A DNA stretch of 64,000 nt from Candidatus Aalborgicola bjergmarkensis (lineage in GTDB: Bacteria; Pseudomonadota; Gammaproteobacteria; Burkholderiales; Burkholderiaceae_C). The first letter of the stretch is position 1. The number at the start of each line of letters is the position of its first letter. The position numbers were made by a program, and so were the translations under genes. Where the stretch lies: assembly GCA_016708725.1 (NCBI GenBank), contig JADJFE010000006.1, positions 278,633-342,632 of the forward strand. Direction: 5' to 3'. Positions 44,917 to 54,124 of this stretch are shown here, in pieces. The notes below the pieces were generated by a model that saw only the letters and a list, made by a program, of their open reading frames with translations, ran no database searches and had not been told where the DNA came from.

Positions 44917-46371
44917 TCACTCAAACACCGCCATACTTTCCACATGCGCGGTATGCGCAAACATGTTGACGACACCGGCTGCGACACAGCGGTAGCCCGC
45001 CTGATGCACCAGCACCCCGGCATCACGCGCCAGTGTGGCCGGGTTGCAACTCACGTAGACGATGCGACGCGGTGCGCTCCAGCGCGATGTGGTCGCCGCC
45101 GTCTGGCGCTGGCGCAGTTCAGCCAGCGCCTGCACCAGCGCAAAAGCGCCTTCACGCGGCGGATCGAGCAACCATTTGTCGGCATCACCATCGGCCAGCA
45201 AGATTTCAGGTGTCATGTCGAATAAATTGCGCACTGCAAATTCAGTAGCTGCACCCGCAAGTCTGGTGTGACCTACAGGCCAATTTAGCTCAAAATTCTG
45301 CCGCGCACGTGCCACCAGCGCAGTATCGCCCTCAACGCCCAGGACGGCGCGGGCCTGGGTGGCCAGTGGCAAGGTGAAATTTCCCAGGCCACAAAACCAG
45401 TCGATCACACGCTCGTTACGGCCCACTTCCAGCAGCCCCAGTGCCCGCGACACCAGCACCTGGTTGATGTGGGGATTGACCTGCGTGAAGTCGGTCGGGC
45501 GAAACGGCAGGGTGACACCGAATTCTGGCAAGACATAGGCCAGTTGCTGTGCGCCATTCTCAGGTGGAGGTAGGGTATTCGCATCGAGCAGATGCACGGT
45601 TTGCGGCCCCTTGGGTTGCAGCCACCATTGCACCACGGGGTGCTCCAGGGCGAACTGGCGCAGCCGCTGCAGATCGGTCGCGCTCAAGGGGTTCATATGG
45701 CGCAGCACCAGAGCGGCGATTTCCGCACCGCTATCCGGGTTGATCCCCACGGCCAGTTCGATCTGGGGGCAGGACTCCCGCGCCTCCAGTGAACCGATCA
45801 AGGCGCGCAAGGGCAGCAACAAGGCGCTGACCTGCGGCGCCAGCACGGGGCATTCCCGCATGTCGGCCACGAACTGGCTTTTACGTTCATGAAAACCCAC
45901 CAGCACGGTGCCTTTTTTGCGCACATAACGCACCGACAGCCGCGCCCGGTAGCGGTAGCCCCAGGCCGGACCCTCGATGGCGCGCAGGATGGTTTCGGCG
46001 CGGACCTTGCCGATGTGCCACAGGTTGTCTTCCAGTACACGCTGCTTGATGGCAATCTGCGCGGCCATGTGCAGGTGCTGCATCTTGCAGCCGCCACACG
46101 CCCCGGCGTGCAGGCCAAAATGCGGGCACTGCGGACGCACCCGCTGGGACGATTCCTGGTGAATCTGTGTCACCACGCCCTTGTCGAAACTGCTTTTCGA
46201 GCGATGGATCTGTGCGCTGACCACTTCGGATGGCAAGGCACCTTCGATGAACACCACCTTGCCATCGGGCCGGTGGGCAACGCCTTGCGCCTCCAGGTCC
46301 AGCGCACGCACGCGCAGCCATCCTTCGGGCAAGGCTGGTTCGGTCCCGCTCGGGTTATCCAGGTCACTCAT
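44917..46371 (-). CDS. rlmD: 23S rRNA (uracil-1939-C5)-methyltransferase
   Basis: A 484-aa enzyme. TRAM domain at the start, Fe-S cysteines CPHFGLHAGACGGC, SAM domain VIDWFCGLGNFTLPLA, and the catalytic Cys in YVSCNPATLARD. The ATG at 46371 begins MSDLDNP; the frame continues upstream but overlaps the next gene. A stretch at 45243-45297 inside the gene matches the M repeat and adds residues (FELNWPVGHTRLAGAA) in the SAM domain while keeping the frame. Confidence 0.93.
   Translation of the reverse strand: MSDLDNPSGTEPALPEGWLRVRALDLEAQGVAHRPDGKVVFIEGALPSEVVSAQIHRSKSSFDKGVVTQIHQESSQRVRPQCPHFGLHAGACGGCKMQHLHMAAQIAIKQRVLEDNLWHIGKVRAETILRAIEGPAWGYRYRARLSVRYVRKKGTVLVGFHERKSQFVADMRECPVLAPQVSALLLPLRALIGSLEARESCPQIELAVGINPDSGAEIAALVLRHMNPLSATDLQRLRQFALEHPVVQWWLQPKGPQTVHLLDANTLPPPENGAQQLAYVLPEFGVTLPFRPTDFTQVNPHINQVLVSRALGLLEVGRNERVIDWFCGLGNFTLPLATQARAVLGVEGDTALVARARQNFELNWPVGHTRLAGAATEFAVRNLFDMTPEILLADGDADKWLLDPPREGAFALVQALAELRQRQTAATTSRWSAPRRIVYVSCNPATLARDAGVLVHQAGYRCVAAGVVNMFAHTAHVESMAVFE
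45243..45297. repeat. M-repeat half inside rlmD
   Basis: TAGCTGCACCCGCAAGT ... CTACAGGCCAATTTAGCTCA parallels the left half of M (TAGCTTCTCCCGCACGT ... TTGCAGGCCGATTTGCAGCT). The host gene stays open across it. Confidence 0.5.
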
Positions 46372-48769
46372 GATTTTTATCTGTTCCATCGGAAGCGGGC
46401 AACACCTTGGCCAGGGCTTCCCACATGTGCCGGGCAATGATGCGCCAATCGCCCGCATCCGCCACACGCTGGCGGGCGGCTTCTGCCATGGTTTGGCAAG
46501 CGTGTGCCTGAGCGGGTGCCAGCATGTGCCGCAGCGTCTGGGCAAACACCGGCATTTCGGCGGCGACATAGTGCTCACCGGCGATGAACAAGCCACCACG
46601 TGCGCCAAAGGGCGTACTCAGCATGGGCAACCCGGCAGCGGCGTATTCCAGCATTTTCAAATTGGTGCCCGAGCCGCTGACGACCGGATTAAGGCCCACG
46701 TGGGCTGCTGCCAGCCAGACACGCAATTCGCTATCACTGAGACGCCCCATCAGGCACAGATTGGCGGGTAATTCGGATGCCGCAGGCAAGACCGCCGCGT
46801 GACAGACACTGCCGATGATGACAAACAGCACCTCGGGGCAATTGCGCACCACCGGCAGCAGCGCCAGCAGGGCATCAATGTTCGGGCCATGCAGGCTGGC
46901 AACAAACAGGGCTATGGCCTGTTGATCCAGGCGCATGCGCTGGCGCACGGCCTGGCGCTCAAACGCCTGCAACTGCGGAAAAGCGCGCACGTCCACGCCG
47001 TTGGGAGCCGTATCGGGCAAGACGGGCAGCTGGTAGAGTTGCTGCATGCGCACAGCGTCTTCCGGACTGCAGCACAGCACCAATGGCGCCTGGTGCGCGC
47101 AGATCTGCTCCACCGAGCGGACCTGCTCCAGGGTGGCGACGGCGTGGCCAAAGATGGCGGCTTTCAGGTCGGCTTCGACGTTGTGGCTTTCGTATACCAC
47201 CGGCCCTTGCCACACCTGCCGGATGGCGGGGTAGGCATACACATGGCTGGACACCACCACGTCCGCCCACGCACAGGCGCTGGCAATTTCCGTCAGCCAG
47301 TCCGGGCTGAGTTCGGGGTGCAGCATGGCCGACACGTCCACACAGGATGCCTTGAGTTGCTCCTTGAGCGCCGCTTCGTGGGCGCGGTGCGCAGCGGTCA
47401 TGGGCACCACCCGTTCTTGCAAACCGGGTGCGAGATAGCGCTGCGTGGCTTGGGGCGCATCGTGGCTGAGGTTCACCATGCGCACATCCGCCTGGCGCGC
47501 CAGTTCCCGGTAGAGATGCAACAGGCGCAACTGCCCGCCCCCTTGCGCCGGGTAAATGGAAAAAGTATTGATAACCGCAATGCGGGGATAGGGTCGGCAA
47601 AAAGCCTGCGCCAGGGCGGGCCAGGCAATATGCGCCACGCTGGGTTGCGCTCGTGCTGCCAGGTGGTTGCGCAATTCGGCATCAACGCTCAGTCTGCGTA
47701 TGGCAGCGGCCAGGCTGGGCACGTCCGGCGGGACAATCAGGCCATTCACCTCATGCTGCACCAGTTCGGTCACGCCGCCCGCATCGGCACAGGTCAGCAC
47801 TGGCTTGCCGGCTTGCAAGGCCTCCAGCGTGATGAGTCCGTAGTCCTCCCGATCCGGCACGAACGGCACAAACAGGGCACCCTGGTAGGCGCTGGCCAGT
47901 TCGGCATCGGTGAGGCGTCCCACCAGATGGATATGGGGGTGGTCACGGGCTAGATCGTTCAAGAGTTGGCGCTGCGGACCATCGCCCGCAATCACCAGCG
48001 GAACGTCCACCTTGGCTTTCAGGTACGCCTGCACCACCCAGTCCATGCGTTTGGGCGCATCGAGCCGACTGGCCGTAAAGATGGCGCCAGGAGGGACCAG
48101 GGGAGAACCCAGGGCAGGCAGTGTGCGCACCAGGGTGGGATGGTGCAACACCTGCACCTCATGGGTTGGCACGTCGGCAGGGAAATAATCCGCGCGGGCG
48201 GCGACCGTTGCGGATATGGCGGCGTAACGGCGGATGGCAGTGCGCGCCAGACCGATGCCATCGAGCGCGTGCACGATGCGGCGCAAGAGCGCGCCAGGCA
48301 AGGCAAAGAGGCCCGTCGGCAAACCGGGGGCTGCGTGCCGCAAAACATCAATACAAGCAAAAATATCGTCCAGCGCTTGTCTGCTGTGCGAGGAGCGCTC
48401 TAATAACCGGAGTAAATTACTGACTTCCGGCGGCTGCGGTCCGGGCAGTGTCGTGGCCAGACCCGTGGGCCAGGTGTCATAAAGACCGCGCAATTTGTGC
48501 TGCAGGAAAACATGGTGGTCGGGATGCGACACCATCCAGGCCGGGTATTTGGTGCTGATGATGCGGTCAAAGTGGCGCAGATCGAGGTAGGCAAACTGCC
48601 GGTAACTGGCCAGTATCTCCCAGAAATTGCGCTCCGGGCTGGGCAGCTTGATGAGTTCGGCTTCCACGCCGGGTTGCGCATTGAGCGCTGCGAGCCATCC
48701 GCTCCACAAGTTCTCCGCTCCCCCGATGCCAAAAGGCACAGGGCTTGGCGCCACGATTGCAATGTTCAT
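46364..48769 (-). CDS. Double-domain glycosyltransferase (two GT4 domains)
   Basis: An 801-aa protein with two GT-B glycosyltransferase units. The first (~1-390) begins MNIAIVAPSPVPFGIGGAEN, has DRIISTKYPAWMVSHP and ends FVPFVPDREDYGLITLEALQAGKPVLTCADAGG (landmark DREDYGLITLEALQAGKPVL). The second (~395-800) begins RIAVINTFSIYPAQGGGQLRLLHLYREL, with YESHNVEADL and YAAAGLPMLSTPFGARGGL. Retaining GT4 enzymes use nucleotide sugars to build surface glycans. It overlaps rlmD by 8 bp and is divergent from the 48854 operon. Confidence 0.85.
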   Translation of the reverse strand: MNIAIVAPSPVPFGIGGAENLWSGWLAALNAQPGVEAELIKLPSPERNFWEILASYRQFAYLDLRHFDRIISTKYPAWMVSHPDHHVFLQHKLRGLYDTWPTGLATTLPGPQPPEVSNLLRLLERSSHSRQALDDIFACIDVLRHAAPGLPTGLFALPGALLRRIVHALDGIGLARTAIRRYAAISATVAARADYFPADVPTHEVQVLHHPTLVRTLPALGSPLVPPGAIFTASRLDAPKRMDWVVQAYLKAKVDVPLVIAGDGPQRQLLNDLARDHPHIHLVGRLTDAELASAYQGALFVPFVPDREDYGLITLEALQAGKPVLTCADAGGVTELVQHEVNGLIVPPDVPSLAAAIRRLSVDAELRNHLAARAQPSVAHIAWPALAQAFCRPYPRIAVINTFSIYPAQGGGQLRLLHLYRELARQADVRMVNLSHDAPQATQRYLAPGLQERVVPMTAAHRAHEAALKEQLKASCVDVSAMLHPELSPDWLTEIASACAWADVVVSSHVYAYPAIRQVWQGPVVYESHNVEADLKAAIFGHAVATLEQVRSVEQICAHQAPLVLCCSPEDAVRMQQLYQLPVLPDTAPNGVDVRAFPQLQAFERQAVRQRMRLDQQAIALFVASLHGPNIDALLALLPVVRNCPEVLFVIIGSVCHAAVLPAASELPANLCLMGRLSDSELRVWLAAAHVGLNPVVSGSGTNLKMLEYAAAGLPMLSTPFGARGGLFIAGEHYVAAEMPVFAQTLRHMLAPAQAHACQTMAEAARQRVADAGDWRIIARHMWEALAKVLPASDGTDKNHE

Positions 48770-48792
48770 AAATTTTTCAGGGGGTGCAAAAC

Positions 48793-48845
48793 TTCATATA
48801 GGAGATGTGTTACAGTTGCGACCGTAGCAACCGTTCCTATATGAA
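48793..48845. promoter_or_regulatory. 53-bp nested inverted repeat
   Basis: The outer arms TTCATATAGGA and TCCTATATGAA are perfect 11-bp inverted repeats (48793-48803, 48835-48845). Between them GTTGC and GCAAC form a second short stem. It lies between divergent genes, ending 8 bp before the GTG of the TnpB-like gene. It may be an operator or a relic of an IS200/IS605 end hairpin. Confidence 0.6.
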
Positions 48846-48853
48846 ATTGTACC

Positions 48854-49447
48854 GTGCAGATTTGTATTTCCCTCACCACCAACGCAGAGCAAGTGCAGCG
48901 ACTCAAGGAGTTGCAGGCCATGTTTGCCCAGGCCTGCAATGCCCTGATGCAGGTGGTGCAACAGACGCGCATCTGGAACCGGGTGGCGCTGCACCATCTG
49001 GCGTACAAGGACTTGCGCGCGCAGTTTCCGGCGCTGGGTTCCCAGATGATCTGTAACGCCATCTATTCGGTGGCGCGCACCTGTCGGCTGTTGTTCCAGC
49101 ATCCCGGCAGTCCGTTCAACCTGACACGCCGCAGCGACAAGCCACTGCCACAGGTGCGCTTCGACGCCACCTGCCCGGTGTATTTTGACCGGCACACCCT
49201 GAGCCTGCGCGCCGGGCAGATTTCGATGCTGACGCTGGATGGGCGCATGCGCTTTCAGCTGGCATTGAAACCCGAAGACGAGGACTGCTTTCATACGCTG
49301 AAATTGCGCGAGGTCGTGCTCCGGCGCGCCACGGTGGACACGTTTGACCTGGTATTTTCATTGTCGCAAGCCGACGAGGCCGCGACACCGGCGCTGCCGG
49401 ATAACGCAGACATTCCACAATACCTTTTAATAGAGGAAACCCCTTGA
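48854..49447 (+). CDS. TnpB N-terminal-domain protein without RuvC nuclease
   Basis: A 197-aa protein matching the start of IS200/IS605 TnpB: an N-terminal strand with EQVQRLKELQAMFAQACNALM, then YKDLRAQFPALGSQMICNAIYSVAR, VYFDRHTLSLRAGQISMLTLDGR. These are landmarks of the WED/REC half. It stops where the RuvC-I GxDxG strand would begin; the nuclease and zinc finger are absent. There is no second IS605 gene. The stop overlaps the ATG of the secretion ABC transporter (TGATG), so it is the first gene of that operon. A nucleic-acid-binding or regulatory role is inferred. Confidence 0.72.
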   Translation: MQICISLTTNAEQVQRLKELQAMFAQACNALMQVVQQTRIWNRVALHHLAYKDLRAQFPALGSQMICNAIYSVARTCRLLFQHPGSPFNLTRRSDKPLPQVRFDATCPVYFDRHTLSLRAGQISMLTLDGRMRFQLALKPEDEDCFHTLKLREVVLRRATVDTFDLVFSLSQADEAATPALPDNADIPQYLLIEETP

Positions 49448-51216
49448 TGCGACCCCCATCCACGTCCGAACTCGCCAGCGCCATACGCGCACTAAAGCCC
49501 CATTTCCTGCGCGCCGCGTTGTTCAGCATCATCTCCAGCGTACTGGTATTGGCATCGAGCCTGTACATGCTGGAAGTTTATGGCCGTGTGGTGGACAGCC
49601 GCAGCCATGCCACCTTGTGGATGTTGACCCTGGCGGTGGTGCTGGCCTATGCGGTCATGGAGGTGCTGGATTGGGCACGCACCGAAATCATGCGCGCAGC
49701 AGCCCATGAATTTGACCACCAGTTGAACGCGCGCATTTTTACGCTGATTTTTGAAGCCAACCTCAAACGCGCGCCGGGCGGCACGACGCAACCCATGAGC
49801 GATCTGAAATCGGTGCGGGATTTCCTGCAGTCCCCTTTTATATTGGCGGCGATGGAAACCCCGGTGGCGGTGCTATTTTTAGTGCTGATCTTTGCCATTA
49901 GCCCGATTCTGGGCTGGTTTGCCCTGCTTGGGGCTATCGTGCAAACCCTGATCGGCTGGTTGAATGACCGCAGCACCCAACCCCCCTTGCTGGAGGCCAA
50001 CCGCAGCGCCATTGCCGCGCAGCAGTACGCCGATAACACGCTGCGCAACGCCGAAGTGGTGCATTCCATGGGCATGTTACACGCCATTCACACCACCTGG
50101 CTGGAGCGGCAACGCAAATTTCTGGGCCTGCAAGCCACGGCTTCCAATGCAGCGGGTGCTTTCCAGTCCATGGGCAAGGCATGGCAGCAGGTCATCTCCA
50201 GCGGGCTACTGGGCCTGTCGTGCTGGGCCTTGCTCAACAACCAGCTCAATGGGGGTGGCGGGATGATGATCATGGCCTCGATCATTGGCGGGCGGGTGCT
50301 GGCGCCCTTGATACAGCTCGTATCCCAGTGGCAGCAATTCATCAATACCCAGGCAGCCTGGGGGCGGCTGGATCAGCTGCTGCAAGCCTTTCCCGCCAAA
50401 ACTGCGGGCATGCCCTTGCCCGCGCCCAAAGGACATTTGTTGGTTGAAAACCTGGTAGCCGGTGCGCCGGGTTCGCCCGTGCCCATCATCAAGGGCGTGG
50501 CTTTTTCCCTGCAACCGGGCGAGGTGCTGGCCGTGGTCGGGCCTTCGGCCTGCGGAAAAACCTCGCTGGCGCGCTTGCTGGTGGGTTTGTGGCCGGCCAG
50601 CGGGGGCAAGGTACGGCTCGATGGCGCCGATGTGTACATCTGGTCCAAAGCGGAACTCGGGCCGTGCATCGGGTATCTGCCACAAAATGTGGAAATTTTT
50701 GACGGCACGATTTTTGAAAACATTGCCCGCTTTGGCAATGCCACCACTGCCGAGGTAGAGCAAGCCGCGCGGGCAGTCGGTTTGCATGCCTTCATTGAAG
50801 CGCTGCCTTTGGGGTATGCAACCCCCATAGGACGCGGTGGCGTGCAGCTGTCCGGTGGTCAGCGTCAGCGCGTGGCACTGGCGCGCGCACTGTTTGGCCG
50901 ACCCGCGTTCGTGGTACTCGACGAGCCCAACTCCAGCCTGGACGAAGCCGGTGATATGGCCTTGTTACAAGCCATTGCCCAGTTCAAGGCCATGGGAACC
51001 ACCTTTGTGGTGATTACGCACCGCACCCATGTCCTGCAAGTAGCCGACAAGATGCTGATCCTGCGCGATGGCACCGTACAAGCCTTCGGGCCTACCAAAG
51101 ATGTCATTGCCGCGCTGAACAAAGCGGCCCAGCAAGCTAATGCAGCGGCGACCACACCACCTGCCCCTGCTGCTGCCCCTTCCGCAACCCCCTTGATTGC
51201 CCAGGCCCAAGCATGA
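49447..51216 (+). CDS. Type I secretion ABC permease/ATPase
   Basis: A 589-aa PrtD/AprD-type exporter. Membrane domain with ~5 segments (LFSIISSVLVLASSLYMLEVYGRVVDS) and a nucleotide-binding domain: Walker A VGPSACGKTSLARLL, signature QLSGGQRQRVALARAL, Walker B FVVLDEPNSSLDEAG, H-loop VVITHRT. No N-terminal C39 peptidase. It is coupled to the TnpB-like gene before it and overlaps the next ABC gene by 4 bp. No exported RTX substrate is seen in the window. Confidence 0.92.
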   Translation: MRPPSTSELASAIRALKPHFLRAALFSIISSVLVLASSLYMLEVYGRVVDSRSHATLWMLTLAVVLAYAVMEVLDWARTEIMRAAAHEFDHQLNARIFTLIFEANLKRAPGGTTQPMSDLKSVRDFLQSPFILAAMETPVAVLFLVLIFAISPILGWFALLGAIVQTLIGWLNDRSTQPPLLEANRSAIAAQQYADNTLRNAEVVHSMGMLHAIHTTWLERQRKFLGLQATASNAAGAFQSMGKAWQQVISSGLLGLSCWALLNNQLNGGGGMMIMASIIGGRVLAPLIQLVSQWQQFINTQAAWGRLDQLLQAFPAKTAGMPLPAPKGHLLVENLVAGAPGSPVPIIKGVAFSLQPGEVLAVVGPSACGKTSLARLLVGLWPASGGKVRLDGADVYIWSKAELGPCIGYLPQNVEIFDGTIFENIARFGNATTAEVEQAARAVGLHAFIEALPLGYATPIGRGGVQLSGGQRQRVALARALFGRPAFVVLDEPNSSLDEAGDMALLQAIAQFKAMGTTFVVITHRTHVLQVADKMLILRDGTVQAFGPTKDVIAALNKAAQQANAAATTPPAPAAAPSATPLIAQAQA

Positions 51217-52730
51217 ACACGTCCACCACGTCCACTCTATCCCGTTCGGATATTCGCCCCGCCAATGGTGGCAGCAAAACCGGCGCGGGAGCGAACTGCG
51301 CCAGGTGCTGGTCCTTCCGGCGCGAATTCGTGATGGTGGGTTGCCTGAGCATGCTGGCCAATGTGCTGATGCTCGCCCCCACGCTCTACATGCTGCAGGT
51401 CTATGACCGGGTCATGTCCAGCCACAGCGAATTGACGCTGCTGGCGGTATCCCTTCTGACTATGGGACTGTTTGCCGTCATGGGGCTGGCAGAATGGCTG
51501 CGCTCGCGCATGCTGGTAACTGCCGGAGTCCGCCTGGACAACCAGCTGGGCAGCCGGGTTTTTGCCAGCTTTGCAGCACACCTGAATCAAGCCGATACCA
51601 ATCCGGGTCGGGCATTTTCGGATCTCATCACGGTACGCCAGTTCATCACCGGCAATGGCACTCTGGCGCTATTCGATTTGCCTTGGGCACCGATTTATCT
51701 GGCAGTGCTTTTCCTATTGCACCCCATGCTGGGCTGGTTGTCGATTGTGTTTGCCTTGATTCAAGGGCTTTGGTGGTTGCTGGGTCATCGTGGCAGCATC
51801 AAGCCATCCGAAGAAGCCAACCAGGCCCAGACCGACACCAATTTGTACCTGCAAAGCAAGTTGCGCAACTCGAAGTGGTCGAGGCTTTGGGCATGAGTCC
51901 CCAGTTGCAGGCCAAATGGCAAAAAAAACATGCGCGGGAACTGGAACTGCACGCACAAGCCGGCGGCAAGGTGGGGCGCATGACGGCCATCAGCAAGTTT
52001 ATCCGCTACACCCAGCAATCCCTGGCGCTGGGTGCCGGTGCCTTGCTGGTCATCAACGGTGAACTCAGTCCCGGAGCAATGATTGCCGCCAACGTGCTGA
52101 TGAGCCGGGCGTTGGCTCCCATTGACATGCTGGTTTCGATCAACATTGGCCAAAACCATGATCGGCATCTGGCCCGACGTGCAGGGCCAAGTGTTGCTCG
52201 ATCAGGTAGCGCTTGCCAAATGGGACCGTACCGCGCTGGGTCCCCACATTGGCTATTTGCCACAAGACATCGAACTGTTCGACGGGTCCATTGCCGACAA
52301 CATTGCGCGGCTGAATGCCGTCAATCCAGACAAGGTCATTCTCGCCGCCCAGCAAACCGGCTTGCATGAAGCCATTTTGCGTTTCCCCAAGGGGTATGAC
52401 ACGCCGGTAGGCGAAGCGGGCAGTCTGCTCTCTGGTGGACAACGCCAGCGGCTGGGCCTGGCACGTGCCCTGTACGGACAGCCGCAACTGGTGGTACTGG
52501 ATGAACCCAACGCCAATCTGGATGATGCCGGTGAGGCAGCGCTGTCCAATGCCATCAGCAAGCTCAAAGCCGCAGGTAAAACCGTGGTGTTGATCACGCA
52601 CCGCCCGGCAGCACTGGCGGTCGCTGACCTATTGCTGATCCTGCGTGACGGCCAGGTGCTGTACAGCGGGCCGCGCGATGTTGTGCTAAAAGAGTTAAAT
52701 GCGGCTGCAGCCCGCTCCAATAGTGCGTAA
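51213..52730 (+). pseudogene. Second type I secretion ABC permease/ATPase (broken)
   Basis: A paralogue of the 49447 product. 51213-51896 codes the membrane domain (LYMLQVYDRVMSSHSELTLLAVSLL as landmark DRVMSSHSELTLLA). A frameshift near 51870 leads to the next part. Near 52150 a segment of roughly 130 codons is missing, including Walker A; the frame resumes at GIWPDVQGQVLLDQV and keeps LLSGGQRQRLGLARAL and VVLDEPNANLDDAG. The C-terminus (NAAAARSNSA) is coded by an M-repeat half. It cannot bind ATP as written. It could be real loss or collapsed sequence. Confidence 0.75.
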
Positions 52731-52750
52731 GCAGCTATCAAATTTATAAT
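52697..52750. repeat. M-repeat half at the end of the second ABC gene
   Basis: GCGGCTGCAGCCCGCTCCAA ... GCGTAAGCAGCTATCAAATT matches the right half of M. The stop codon of the ABC gene lies inside it. Confidence 0.6.
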
Positions 52751-52785
52751 AAACATTCCTTCCATTTTTCCGATCCGAATACACC

Positions 52786-54122
52786 ATGAAACCATCCTTA
52801 CACGCACTCCCGACCGATGTGCAGCCCATTGAAGTAAGCCCAGCGCGCGTCCGGCAAAAAAACTCAGCCTGGTTCTATCGGGTTCTGGGCCTTGGGCATC
52901 GGTTTTGGGCTATTTTACTCTGGGCGGCTTTTGCCCCTTTGGACGAAGGCGTGCCCAGCGCCGGTTATGTGTCGCTCGATACCAAACGCAAAAGCGTGCA
53001 GCACCTGAGTGGCGGCATCATCAAGAGGAAATTCTGGTCAAGCGAAGGGCAGGTCAAGGTCGGGGATTTGTTGCTGCGCATGGACGATGCGGGAGCGCGC
53101 GCCAATCTGGAGGCGATCCGGCAACGTTATCTGGGGCTGCGTACCATGCAAGGGCGATTGCTGGCCGAACAAGCCAATGCAAGCACCATCCAATGGCATC
53201 CTGACCTGAAGGAGGCGGCAAGTGATCCCCTGATCCGCCAGCAAATGACCACCCAGCAGCAATTGTTGAACGCGCGGCGCGCGGCACTGGCAGCGGACTT
53301 GCAGGCACTGGAAGAGGCACGGCAAGGACAAAACGAAATGATTCGCTCCTACGGCAACGTGCTCAAGAGTCGCCAGAGCCAGCAGGCACTGATCCGTGAA
53401 GAATACGACAACACCAAAGGGCTGGTCGCCCAGGGTTATGCGCCGCGCAACCGGCAGCTCGAACTCGAACGCAGCCTGGCCGATATCAGCGCCAGCATGG
53501 CCGACTGCAAGGCAATATCCAGCGTGCCCAGCGCAGCATGTCTGAAATGGGCCAACGCGCCATCCTGCGCCAACAGGAATACCGCAAGGAAGTGGAGACA
53601 CAGTTGTCCGATGTGACGCGAGGTTTTGTCCGATGCCGAAAAATCAAGGCAATTCGCGATGAATTCGCCCGCACCGAAGTGCGTTCACCCGCTTCGGGAC
53701 AGGTCGTTGGCCTGGCATTCCAGACCGCCGGTGGCGTAGTCCCACCAGGGCAGAAGATCATGGACATCGTTCGAAGACGATAGCCTGTTGCTGGAAACGC
53801 AGGTGCCACCGCACCCGATTGACCGCATCAGCAAGGGCCAGATGGTGGATGCGCGCTTTGCCTCGTTTGCCCATTCCCCCAGTTGGTGGTTCAGGGCGAA
53901 GTGCAATCCATTTCCGCCGATCTGTTGACCGATGCGCACACGGGGAGTAGCCTATTTCCTGGCGCGGGTGGCGGTGACCCCGGAGGGCAGGAAAAACTGG
54001 AAGCACCAGTTGCAACCTGGCATGCCCGTCGATGTGATTTTCAGGGCGGCGAGCGTTCCGTGCTGACCTACCTGCTGCATCCGCTGACCAAGCGCATTGC
54101 CGCCTCCATGACCGAGGAGTAA
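52786..54122 (+). pseudogene. HlyD-family membrane fusion protein (frameshifted)
   Basis: The periplasmic adaptor of the type I system. It begins MKPSLHALPTDVQPIEV with a membrane segment (FWAILLWAAFAPLDEGVPSAG), then HLSGGIIKRKF and a long coiled coil (ARANLEAIRQRYLGLRTMQ). After ~53505 the frame changes (QRAILRQQEYRKEVETQLSDV, then RSPASGQVVGLAFQTAGGVVPPGQKIMDIV), and again near 53770 (LLLETQVPPHPIDRISKGQMVDARF). At least four indels are needed. Confidence 0.78.
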
Positions 54123-54124
54123 TC

